Source of the DNA: Thermoplasmata archaeon
Lineage (GTDB): Archaea; Thermoplasmatota; Thermoplasmata; Halarchaeoplasmatales; Halarchaeoplasmataceae
DNA: 12,124 nucleotides
Assembly: GCA_019594025.1 (NCBI GenBank)
Contig: JAFDUB010000048.1
Coordinates: 1-12,124, forward strand
Reading direction: 5' to 3'
The notes under the pieces are model-generated. The model did not search any database. It was not told where the DNA came from and saw only the letters and a program-made list of their open reading frames with translations. A program made the translations under genes and the position numbers. Positions 1-5,244 of the stretch are shown piece by piece (the first letter of the stretch is position 1; each line of letters opens with the position of its first letter).

Positions 1-56
1 AGGGGTCTTGTATAAAAGGGTTTTGGGGAGGGCGATGAAGTATATCAGACCCAATC

Positions 57-64
57 TAAATATA
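57..64 (+). promoter_or_regulatory. TATA box for HMG-CoA reductase
   Basis: TAAATATA is centred near 61. Archaeal TATA boxes sit about 26 bp before the transcription start, which would put the start near 87-90, a few bases before the ATG at 94. This supports a nearly leaderless mRNA and argues against the ATG at 76. A second TATA-like string (TATAAAAG, 11-18) could drive a longer transcript. Confidence 0.5.
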
Positions 65-93
65 CTTCTGTAATAATGTGTTTTTTGATAAAC

Positions 94-1356
94 ATGCCCA
101 TAGAAAATTCGAGGATTTCCGGATTCCATAAGCTTTCCATGGATCAGCGGATCGAAAAGATACAACATTTATGCGGCCTCTCAGACAACGAGATACGAGT
201 ACTCTATGAAAGAGGTCTTTCCAAGAAGGACGCCGACAGGATGATAGAGAACGTTGTTGGTACCTTCGAACTGCCCATCGGTATCGCTGCTAACTTTAGG
301 ATCAACGATAAAGACTACCTGATACCTATGGTGATCGAGGAATCGTCGGTTGTCGCCGCGGCTTCCTACGCCGCCAAACTGGCTAGAGATACCGGAGGAT
401 TTTATTCGACCACCACAGACCCGGTGATGATAAGCCAGATACAGATCACAGGCCTCTCTTCACCCCATGAAGCCAAACTAAAAATTATAGAGCAAAAGGA
501 GAGGCTCTTGAAGATGGCAAATGAAGAGGACCCGGTACTGGTTAAGTTCGGAGGTGGAGCAAGAGACCTGCGGTGCAGGGTGTTGGATAGTTCTTTCGGT
601 CCCTATCTAATAGTGCATCTGCTGGTTGACTGCAGAGATGCGATGGGAGCAAATGCGGTTAACAGCATGGCGGAGGCACTGGCACCGGAGTTGGAGAGCA
701 TCACCGGCGGAAGGGTATATCTGAGGATCCTTTCCAACTTGGCGGACAACAGGTTGGCACGGAGTCGTGTGGAATACAGTAAAGAAGTGTTGGGGGAAGA
801 GACCATACAAGGTGTTCTTCAAGCATACGAATTCGCCCGGGTCGATCCCTATAGATGTGCCACACATAACAAGGGTATCATGAACGGTGTGACCGCCGTG
901 GTGAATGCAACCGGTAACGATTCCAGGGCCGTAGAGGCCGGTGCACACTCCTTTGCTACCATGGGAGGAGGTTATTCACCGTTGACTAAATGGGAGCGTA
1001 ACGCCGAAGGTGATCTGGTGGGAAGCATAGAGATACCCGTTGCAGTTGGAACCGTTGGAGGTGTGACCTCCATACATCCCGTGGCCAAGACGCTGATGAA
1101 GATACTTGGTGTTGAGAGTGCTCGGGAATTAGGTGAGATCATCGCAGCGGTAGGTCTTGCACAGAATTTTGCCGCCCTTAGGGCACTGGCAACCGAGGGT
1201 ATACAAAGAGGACACATGAAGTTACACGCCAAAAACGTGGCGGTGGCTGCAGGTGCTCCTGAAGAGCTGGTTGATAAAATTGCAGAAAAAATGATAAAAG
1301 AAGGTAAAATCAAGGCCGATAGAGCCTCTGAGCTGGTGAAAGAATTATCTGATTAA
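94..1356 (+). CDS. hmgA: Class II 3-hydroxy-3-methylglutaryl-CoA reductase
   Basis: Cytosolic enzyme that reduces HMG-CoA to mevalonate with NAD(P)H, the committed step toward the isoprenoid chains of archaeal membrane lipids. The protein reads as 420 residues, the normal length for class II enzymes of the Pseudomonas mevalonii/Archaeoglobus type. The class II hallmark ENVVGTFELP is at 52-61. The catalytic set is visible: Glu in IEESS (82-83), Lys260 in THNKG, Asp276 in TGNDSRA and His374 in RGHMKLH. The nucleotide-binding DAMGANAVN is at 182-190. An in-frame ATG at 76 would add six residues (MCFLIN), but it lies too close to the TATA box at 57-64, and family members begin just before the S-R-x-x-x-F motif, so ATG 94 is preferred. 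No Shine-Dalgarno precedes either start. The stop codon overlaps the stop of the convergent lysine-rich gene. Confidence 0.95.
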   Translation: MPIENSRISGFHKLSMDQRIEKIQHLCGLSDNEIRVLYERGLSKKDADRMIENVVGTFELPIGIAANFRINDKDYLIPMVIEESSVVAAASYAAKLARDTGGFYSTTTDPVMISQIQITGLSSPHEAKLKIIEQKERLLKMANEEDPVLVKFGGGARDLRCRVLDSSFGPYLIVHLLVDCRDAMGANAVNSMAEALAPELESITGGRVYLRILSNLADNRLARSRVEYSKEVLGEETIQGVLQAYEFARVDPYRCATHNKGIMNGVTAVVNATGNDSRAVEAGAHSFATMGGGYSPLTKWERNAEGDLVGSIEIPVAVGTVGGVTSIHPVAKTLMKILGVESARELGEIIAAVGLAQNFAALRALATEGIQRGHMKLHAKNVAVAAGAPEELVDKIAEKMIKEGKIKADRASELVKELSD

Positions 1357-1631
1357 GCTCCACCTTTTCCAGATTTGTTGAGATACTCTCGTTCCCTCTG
1401 CTTAGATTCCTGTATCTTCTTCTCGTAGTCCTTTATCTTTTCTTTTTGCTTGGCTATCTTTTCTTTAGCCTTGGTTATCTTATCTCTGTACTTACCGATC
1501 TTCTTCTCTTCCTTCGCCGCCTTCATCTCGTACTTGGATTCTTTCTTTAGATCATCTGCAGCTTTGGATTTTTGCTTAGCAGCCTCTTTCATATGTTTAC
1601 TCTTTTCTGCGGAACCGCTCTTTTTTGCCAT
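1353..1631 (-). CDS. Lysine-rich heptad-repeat protein, paralog 1 (unknown function)
   Basis: Not a family I recognise. The 92-residue protein has no signal peptide or membrane segment and is dominated by Lys, Glu and Ala. Residues 1-44 align without gaps to the two paralogs encoded upstream (shared core KYExKAAKEEKK). From residue 45 come six consecutive heptads, starting IGKYRDK and ITKAKEK and ending EREYLNK, then a short GKGGA tail. Ile in position a with Tyr, Ala or Gln in position d suggests one long coiled-coil or single alpha helix. Paralogs have four and five heptads. GTGGTGA at 1639-1645 ends 7 nt before the ATG and acts as ribosome binding site; a TATA box lies at 1663-1670. The stop overlaps the HMG-CoA reductase stop tail-to-tail. 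It is probably cytosolic and polyanion-binding, which is inference from charge only. Confidence 0.8.
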   Translation of the reverse strand: MAKKSGSAEKSKHMKEAAKQKSKAADDLKKESKYEMKAAKEEKKIGKYRDKITKAKEKIAKQKEKIKDYEKKIQESKQREREYLNKSGKGGA

Positions 1632-1662
1632 TTTTACTTCACCACAAATACATATGCCTGGA

Positions 1663-1670
1663 TATATTAA
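1663..1670 (-). promoter_or_regulatory. TATA box, lysine-rich paralog 1
   Basis: TTAATATA on the minus strand, about 35 bp before the ATG at 1631. It gives this gene its own promoter and a leader of about 10 nt that carries the GTGGTGA ribosome binding site. Confidence 0.5.
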
Positions 1671-1684
1671 TAGCTTTCGTTAAA

Positions 1685-1698
1685 CAAAATAAAAAAGG
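1685..1698 (-). terminator. T-rich terminator after lysine-rich paralog 2
   Basis: Read on the minus strand this is CCTTTTTTATTTTG, a pyrimidine/T tract of the kind that terminates archaeal RNA polymerase. It lies downstream of the stop at 1738 and just upstream of the next gene's TATA box, so the tandem paralogs are probably separate transcription units. Confidence 0.45.
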
Positions 1699-1737
1699 TT
1701 GTGTCGGTATAGACGACCCTTAGTTTAAAAATAGAGT

Positions 1738-1980
1738 TTATGATTTAGGATTGTATTCCCTAGCCTTCTTCAGGTAGTTTCTTTCCTTCTTTTTAGCGTC
1801 CTTGATTTTTTGCTGGTATTTCTTGACCTTATCTTGATACTTCCCGATTTTCTTTTCCTCTTTAGCCGCCTTCTTCTCGTACTTGGCCTGCTTCTTCAGC
1901 ATCGCAGCTTTATCAGCCTTTTTCGATGCACGGTCCTTCATACGCTTGCTTTTGGTTTTTGCCCTGTTCTTTTCTGCCAT
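1738..1980 (-). CDS. Lysine-rich heptad-repeat protein, paralog 2 (unknown function)
   Basis: An 80-residue paralog of its two neighbours and the shortest of the three. Residues 1-44 match the others without a gap (MAEKNRAKTKSKRMK opening). Then come four heptads: IGKYQDK, VKKYQQK, IKDAKKK, ERNYLKK, and an 8-residue tail ending YNPKS. There is no signal peptide and no cysteine. The Ile/Val-a, Tyr-d pattern with Lys or Gln elsewhere predicts a strongly basic extended helix or coiled coil. The ATG is preceded by GTGGTG at 1984-1989 and a TATA-like TTATTAAT at 2013-2020. I do not recognise the family. A nucleic-acid or polyphosphate binding role, or packing around another filament, would fit the charge but is not shown. 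Confidence 0.8.
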   Translation of the reverse strand: MAEKNRAKTKSKRMKDRASKKADKAAMLKKQAKYEKKAAKEEKKIGKYQDKVKKYQQKIKDAKKKERNYLKKAREYNPKS

Positions 1981-2012
1981 CTACACCACTAGCAATCTAT
2001 AGGTATCGAGTG

Positions 2013-2020
2013 ATTAATAA
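2013..2020 (-). promoter_or_regulatory. TATA box, lysine-rich paralog 2
   Basis: TTATTAAT on the minus strand, 33-40 bp before the ATG at 1980, predicting transcription start near 1990 and a leader of about 10 nt with the GTGGTG ribosome binding site. Confidence 0.4.
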
Positions 2021-2051
2021 GTTTCGGTGTGAACCCAATCCGTGTTTTGGT

Positions 2052-2309
2052 TTAGGAACTAGGTTTCCGCACCTTCCTAAGGTACTCCCGCTCCTTCTTC
2101 TTGGCCTGCTTTATTTTCTGCTGGTAATTCTTGATCTTCTGTTTGTACTTACGTATCTTCTCCTGATACTTACCGACTTTCTTTTCCTGCTTAGCCGCCT
2201 TCTTCTCGTACTTTGCCTGCTTCTTCAAAAGGGCTGCCTTGTCCTGCTTCTTTTTTGCCTGGTCCTTCATCCGTTTACTCTTTTTTGTAGCTTTATTTTT
2301 CTGTGCCAT
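2052..2309 (-). CDS. Lysine-rich heptad-repeat protein, paralog 3 (unknown function)
   Basis: An 85-residue paralog with five heptads: VGKYQEK, IRKYKQK, IKNYQQK, IKQAKKK, EREYLRK, then VRKPSS. By my count it has 31 Lys and 5 Arg against 7 acidic residues, so it is extremely basic. The N-terminal 44 residues align ungapped with paralogs 1 and 2; only the heptad number (6, 4, 5) and the last 6-8 residues differ. The ATG is preceded by GTGGT (2313-2317) and a TATA box at 2337-2343. It lies downstream of the pilin genes on the same strand, but a T7 tract separates them, so co-transcription with the pilins is unlikely. Function unknown. Confidence 0.8.
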   Translation of the reverse strand: MAQKNKATKKSKRMKDQAKKKQDKAALLKKQAKYEKKAAKQEKKVGKYQEKIRKYKQKIKNYQQKIKQAKKKEREYLRKVRKPSS

Positions 2310-2336
2310 GGTACCACGTTAAGGTATAACAAGGGA

Positions 2337-2343
2337 CATATAA
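2337..2343 (-). promoter_or_regulatory. TATA box, lysine-rich paralog 3
   Basis: TTATATG on the minus strand, 28-34 bp before the ATG at 2309. It predicts a leader of only a few nucleotides, as for the other two paralogs. Confidence 0.45.
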
Positions 2344-2354
2344 GTTATTTATTG

Positions 2355-2361
2355 AAAAAAA
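2355..2361 (-). terminator. T-tract terminator after pilin A
   Basis: Seven consecutive T on the minus strand, 38 bp after the pilin stop at 2399 and just before the promoter of lysine-rich paralog 3. Confidence 0.5.
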
Positions 2362-2398
2362 TGAGGGAAGGGGTTTTGGTTATTAAAGGCGGTATGGC

Positions 2399-2899
2399 TT
2401 ATCCTAACTTTTCACCTAGTGTACCCTGGTAGCCAGATATACGTACGAACACTTCGTATCTACGTATGCTGGAAACCGCAGGCTCTCCATTGTCCTCTTC
2501 GATATATACGGTCACCGTTAGGCGGGAACCCGTAGAGACACGGCCTTCGTCCAAGAGGGTAAATTCCGCTTCAAATTCGTCTTCTTCGAGTTCGTTACCC
2601 TCTGAGTCCAGCACGGTTACTATTATCTTCTCTATTTCGGAATTCCTAGGTGTGTCGAGGCTGATAGACAGCCGTGCATGTGCTTGATAGCTATCCGCTC
2701 CTACCGGCTCATACGCGTTCAACTGCGAGCCGCCGCTACTGTAGCTCAAGCCGCCAACCAATAGTGTCCCGACATCATCACCTGTATCGATCATCATGTA
2801 CAGTGTAGCTGCCAGGACCACGGTTATAGCAACCATCAGGATGGTCGCGATTACCGGCGATACCGCCTGTTTATCTTTCTGAAAGAGTTTTCTTTGCAT
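2399..2899 (-). CDS. Archaeal type IV pilin (pilin A)
   Basis: A structural pilin subunit of 166 residues. It has a short basic leader (MQRKLFQKDKQ), then AVSPVIATILMVAITVVLAA, the conserved N-terminal segment of archaeal type IV pilins (Pilin_N/DUF1628 type). Prepilin peptidase would be expected to cut before Ala12. The hydrophobic helix at about 12-37 packs in the filament core and anchors the precursor in the membrane; the remainder (38-166) is acidic, beta-rich and extracellular. It is a full-length paralog of the pilin at 3155-3643. Residues about 9-42 are almost identical and the C-terminal halves diverge but keep landmarks such as QAHAR, LLDE and SGY. AGGAGGA (2908-2914) lies 8 nt before the ATG. 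Promoter and leader match the other pilin (see separate entries). Confidence 0.92.
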   Translation of the reverse strand: MQRKLFQKDKQAVSPVIATILMVAITVVLAATLYMMIDTGDDVGTLLVGGLSYSSGGSQLNAYEPVGADSYQAHARLSISLDTPRNSEIEKIIVTVLDSEGNELEEDEFEAEFTLLDEGRVSTGSRLTVTVYIEEDNGEPAVSSIRRYEVFVRISGYQGTLGEKLG

Positions 2900-2913
2900 A
2901 GGTTGTGTCCTCC

Positions 2914-2933
2914 TGTAGGTTTTTATACCTACA
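2914..2933 (-). promoter_or_regulatory. 5' leader stem-loop of pilin A mRNA
   Basis: TGTAGGT-ATAAAA-ACCTACA forms a perfect 7-bp stem with a 6-nt loop. Its 3' arm shares one base with the AGGAGGA ribosome binding site. From the TATA position the mRNA should begin within a few bases of this hairpin. The other pilin has the same element with a compensated base pair. Confidence 0.65.
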
Positions 2934-2957
2934 TTAGGTTCTATTTACCTTCTCTCC

Positions 2958-2970
2958 TATATAGATTATG
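2958..2970 (-). promoter_or_regulatory. TATA box region of pilin A
   Basis: Minus strand CATAATCTATATA. The TATATAG core on the plus strand lies 59-65 bp from the start codon, the same distance as in the other pilin promoter, and 12 of 13 bases match. Predicted transcription start is near 2935. Confidence 0.6.
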
Positions 2971-2996
2971 CATATTTATAAGTCGCTAATTAGATG

Positions 2997-3015
2997 TAAT
3001 TAAATCGCATTATAT
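2997..3015 (-). promoter_or_regulatory. 19-bp upstream motif of pilin A promoter
   Basis: Plus-strand sequence TAATTAAATCGCATTATAT lies 98-116 bp before the start codon and 33 bp upstream of the TATA core. The other pilin has 17 of 19 bases identical at exactly the same distance, so this is a likely binding site for a shared regulator. Confidence 0.55.
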
Positions 3016-3099
3016 TTAATTAGAATTCGCGGATCACGAGATGAATATACCAATGGAGTTCATCCAAGACTCCGATCTCTTTTGATGTAGTTATTTTAA

Positions 3100-3124
3100 A
3101 GAAATGAAAAATAAAAGGAAAGGT
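3100..3124 (-). terminator. T-rich terminator after pilin B
   Basis: On the minus strand a pyrimidine-rich run including TTTTATTTTT lies 30-55 bp after the pilin B stop at 3155. Together with the separate promoter at 2958 it suggests the two pilins are independent units. The rest of the 255-bp gap (2900-3154) holds the pilin A control region and no gene. Confidence 0.45.
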
Positions 3125-3154
3125 GTTTTTGGTGTTTTACCTGCGGTGCTGCGA

Positions 3155-3643
3155 TTATCGGATAGTCGTATCCACCGCACCATCGTAGCCGGATACACGC
3201 ATGACGACTTCATAGTTCCTTATGTTGTCGCCATCATTGAGTCCGGTCACGGTCACCCGTATACGAGTACCGGTGGCGACTCGGTCGTCCTCGTCCAACA
3301 GCGAGAAAGCGAGTTCATACTCGCCGTCTCCCAGCTCTTCACCGCCATCATCTATAACGACGATGGTTACGTCGTCTTCCGCGGCACTACTAGGTCTATC
3401 CAGGGTTACCCGAATCCGGGCGTGTGCCTGCCAATCACCATTTTCTTCTTCAGTATACGCAGTCGTCCTTGAGCCGTCGGTACTGTAGCTCAAACCACCG
3501 GCTAACAGTTGTGCACCGTCATCACCAGTATCGATCATCATGTACAGCGTAGCTGCAAGGACCACGGTTATGGCCACCATCAGGATGGTCGCGATTACCG
3601 GCGACACCGCCTGTTTGTCTTCCTTAAAGATTCTTCTTTTCAT
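3155..3643 (-). CDS. Archaeal type IV pilin (pilin B)
   Basis: A 162-residue pilin subunit paralogous to the one at 2399-2899. The leader MKRRIFKEDKQ is followed by the same AVSPVIATILMVAITVVLAA segment, with predicted prepilin peptidase cleavage before Ala12, a core helix at about 12-37 and the shared LYMMIDTGDD. The exposed domain (about 40-162) is rich in Asp, Glu, Gly and Thr and diverges from pilin A while keeping QAHAR, LLDE, YEV and SGY. AGGAGGA (3652-3658) ends 8 nt before the ATG, preceded by a leader hairpin. The N-terminal coding DNA is also very similar between the two genes, which suggests a recent duplication or gene conversion. The prepilin peptidase and assembly ATPase are not in this window. 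Whether it is a major or minor subunit cannot be told. Confidence 0.92.
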   Translation of the reverse strand: MKRRIFKEDKQAVSPVIATILMVAITVVLAATLYMMIDTGDDGAQLLAGGLSYSTDGSRTTAYTEEENGDWQAHARIRVTLDRPSSAAEDDVTIVVIDDGGEELGDGEYELAFSLLDEDDRVATGTRIRVTVTGLNDGDNIRNYEVVMRVSGYDGAVDTTIR

Positions 3644-3658
3644 TTGTTTTGTCCTCCT

Positions 3659-3675
3659 GTAGGCTTTCTGCCTAC
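3659..3675 (-). promoter_or_regulatory. 5' leader stem-loop of pilin B mRNA
   Basis: GTAGGC-AGAAA-GCCTAC forms a 6-bp stem with a 5-nt loop, directly abutting AGGAGGA. Relative to pilin A, the T-A pair closing the loop is replaced by C-G with both sides changed, and the loop is different. That is compensatory change supporting a real RNA structure or protein-binding hairpin. Confidence 0.65.
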
Positions 3676-3701
3676 GTTATGTATCATTAAACTAATTGAT
3701 A

Positions 3702-3714
3702 TATATAGCTTATG
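3702..3714 (-). promoter_or_regulatory. TATA box region of pilin B
   Basis: Minus strand CATAAGCTATATA, with the core 59-65 bp from the ATG exactly as in pilin A. Predicted transcription start is near 3678, just before the hairpin. Confidence 0.6.
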
Positions 3715-3726
3715 TAGGATTATCGG

Positions 3727-3756
3727 AATGCCATTAAATCTAATTAAATGCCATTA
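3727..3756 (-). repeat. Direct repeat AATGCCATTA, 20-bp period, upstream of pilin B
   Basis: AATGCCATTA occurs at 3727-3736 and again at 3747-3756, starts exactly 20 bp apart, about two helical turns. In the pilin A promoter the ATTA cores recur at 2989 and 3009 with the same 20-bp spacing. This looks like a two-site operator read from one DNA face. Confidence 0.5.
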
Positions 3757-3759
3757 TAT
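3741..3759 (-). promoter_or_regulatory. 19-bp upstream motif of pilin B promoter
   Basis: Plus-strand TAATTAAATGCCATTATAT lies 98-116 bp before the start codon and matches the pilin A motif at 17 of 19 positions with identical spacing. Only the central CG/GC dinucleotide differs. Confidence 0.55.
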
Positions 3760-3772
3760 ATGATTGAACACC

Positions 3773-4339
3773 CTATGAGGTGATCTCCATAAAATCATCG
3801 CAGACCATGGCCAGTATGTTGTCGATGTCCTCGGACTCCTGCTCGGCAACCGAGATTATCAGTGAGTAGCAGTCGTAGGCACGCAGGTTTGAAATAAGGA
3901 TGTGTAGGAACTCGGCCAATATGCGGTTGTCGTTGTGGATCGCCAGTGAGTTTATGGAATCGATTATGACCGTGTTCTCCTCGGCGGGATATTTCTTCAG
4001 CAGAAACTCCACCTTAAGCATGATGTACTCCAGCATGGTAGGACTCTCCACGAACGTTACGCCTTTGGCTCTCCCGGTGGTACCCATGGTCATGTAAGAA
4101 ACCGCATCGATGAAGCGGATAGACTCCCGGTTTATGTCCAGAGCGTCAAGTATGTTGAGGATAGTTTCCGCCGGTATGGTTGAGGTAGTGTAGATCATGC
4201 TCATATCCCTACCCTTGGGATAATCTTCGGCTATGGCGGTGATCATCTCGAAGTAGGCGTCTACATCCACCTTCAAAGCTATCGCAGATCCGGGCTCCAT
4301 TGTCTTCAGTTTATCCTTTAATTCATCTACCGTGACCAT
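3773..4339 (-). CDS. RecA/KaiC-like protein lacking a P-loop, partner of the upstream ATPase
   Basis: A 188-residue cytosolic protein with alternating beta/alpha pattern. ENTVIIDSINSLAIHN (121-136) resembles the Walker B strand and following loop of RecA/KaiC folds (compare RLVIDSVTSV in the neighbour). No GxxxxGK[ST] Walker A is present anywhere; the N-terminal strand reads PGSAIALKVDVDAY (16-29). It therefore looks like a catalytically dead RecA-fold protein. It starts immediately after the TAG of the KaiC-like gene (TAG-ATG), with GGTGGTGA 4 nt before the ATG inside that gene's end, so translation is probably coupled and the two proteins may form a complex. The pilin B control region lies directly downstream. 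The exact family is not recognised. A regulatory subunit of the ATPase is the simplest reading, by inference. Confidence 0.75.
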   Translation of the reverse strand: MVTVDELKDKLKTMEPGSAIALKVDVDAYFEMITAIAEDYPKGRDMSMIYTTSTIPAETILNILDALDINRESIRFIDAVSYMTMGTTGRAKGVTFVESPTMLEYIMLKVEFLLKKYPAEENTVIIDSINSLAIHNDNRILAEFLHILISNLRAYDCYSLIISVAEQESEDIDNILAMVCDDFMEITS

Positions 4340-5119
4340 CTAATCACCACCTTCCAAGCCCCCACCCTTTAGAAGTGGAACCAACAGCACCCCTACCGGT
4401 GTAAGGTCCAGAACGTACTTTGCCCGGGAATGCTCGGTACCCCGCATCTTGACTACCTGCAGCGTTCTGAGCAGATCCCCCTGCCGTTCCAAGTTACCCA
4501 TCAATATGATCCCGTCGGCGATAGCCTCCTCAACACCGTAGAGTGAATACCTCTTCGCCTCGGGTGATATCTCGGAAACAAGCAGAGACGTGCATCCGCG
4601 GGCGGACAAGGATTTCATCAAGTTAAGTATAAAATCCCTTATCTTCTCCTCGCTCTTCAACTGAAAACATACCGAGGTTACTGAATCTATCACCAGTCGT
4701 TTAATATTCCTCTCCTCGACGATATCGTTCAGTCTTTTCACCACTTCGTTTATCTCTCCGAAGGAAAACTCGCTCTTTTGGAGTATGCCCATCTCCTCGT
4801 ATATATCTGGGATATCAACAAAGGAAAGAAGCTCGTTCTCTATCAACTTCTCGTCGAAAAAATCGTAGGGCACCACGTTGTTCAACATCTTCAGGGATGA
4901 CTCAGTAACCGATACAAACAGACAATTTTCTCCCTGGAGCGCCCCGTGTACCAAGAATTCCAAGCTTAGTGTGGTCTTACCAGTACCGCAGCTGCCCGTG
5001 ACGAGGACCGAGTTACCCCGGGGTATTCCTCCGTTTAAGATGGTATCGAGACCGTCGATGCCAGTTACGCATCTTTCTCTTTTTTTCTCCGGTGTTATGG
5101 AAAGCTCTTCTTCCGCCAT
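4340..5119 (-). CDS. KaiC-like RecA-superfamily ATPase
   Basis: A single-domain KaiC-like ATPase of 259 residues. The family opening TGIDGLDTILNGGIPRG is at 19-35, Walker A GSCGTGKTT at 42-50, Walker B RLVIDS at 141-146, and the KaiC-type KMRGTEHS loop at 224-231 followed by a final beta strand region. These proteins form hexamers and act as regulatory or switch ATPases; FlaH/ArlH of the archaellum motor is a related single-domain member. The GTG at 5128 would add three residues, but it falls inside GTGGT, a ribosome-binding-like motif this window repeats before other starts, so ATG 5119 is preferred. It is first gene of a two-gene operon with the P-loop-less partner and is divergent from the hexomutase operon. 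A role in pilus or surface regulation is suggested only by the adjacent pilin genes. Confidence 0.88.
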   Translation of the reverse strand: MAEEELSITPEKKRERCVTGIDGLDTILNGGIPRGNSVLVTGSCGTGKTTLSLEFLVHGALQGENCLFVSVTESSLKMLNNVVPYDFFDEKLIENELLSFVDIPDIYEEMGILQKSEFSFGEINEVVKRLNDIVEERNIKRLVIDSVTSVCFQLKSEEKIRDFILNLMKSLSARGCTSLLVSEISPEAKRYSLYGVEEAIADGIILMGNLERQGDLLRTLQVVKMRGTEHSRAKYVLDLTPVGVLLVPLLKGGGLEGGD

Positions 5120-5155
5120 TGAAACCACTATGACCTTGAATAAGGATAACGTCAG

Positions 5156-5165
5156 TTTATTTTAA
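5156..5165 (-). promoter_or_regulatory. TATA-like box for the KaiC-like operon
   Basis: Minus strand TTAAAATAAA, about 40 bp before ATG 5119, in the 125-bp divergent intergenic region (5120-5244). It predicts a leader of about 15 nt. Confidence 0.35.
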
Positions 5166-5201
5166 TGTTTTGTGGTCGACTAGCTGTTAATTTTGATAAA
5201 G

Positions 5202-5211
5202 TTTTTATTTA
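5202..5211 (+). promoter_or_regulatory. TATA-like box for the phosphohexomutase operon
   Basis: TTTTTATTTA about 34-43 bp before the ATG at 5245. A GAGGT ribosome binding site at 5235-5239 lies 5 nt before the ATG. The box is weaker than the pilin TATA boxes. Confidence 0.35.
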
Positions 5212-5244
5212 CTACGTTGTTATCTGAATCAAAAGAGGTAGATC

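Noticed and set aside
607..948. Open frame of 113 codons antisense to HMG-CoA reductase
   Set aside because: It lies wholly inside a highly conserved catalytic region on the other strand and has no recognisable motif or ribosome binding site.
1926..2432. Open frame of 168 codons on the plus strand, very hydrophobic and Leu/Phe-rich, resembling a membrane protein
   Set aside because: It is the antisense of lysine-rich paralogs 2 and 3: AAA/AAG codons read backwards give TTT/CTT. The paralog pattern on the minus strand, with ribosome binding sites and TATA boxes, explains the DNA.
2913..2934. Pilin leader hairpins as intrinsic terminators or riboswitches
   Set aside because: They are at the promoter-proximal 5' end, have no following T tract and are too small for a ligand-binding riboswitch fold.
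3104..3472. Plus-strand frame of 122 codons across the pilin B gene
   Set aside because: It overlaps the clear pilin reading frame antisense and shows no family features.
5128..5128. GTG start for the KaiC-like ATPase three codons upstream
   Set aside because: This GTG is part of the GTGGT motif that precedes other starts in the window, and family homology begins well after ATG 5119.
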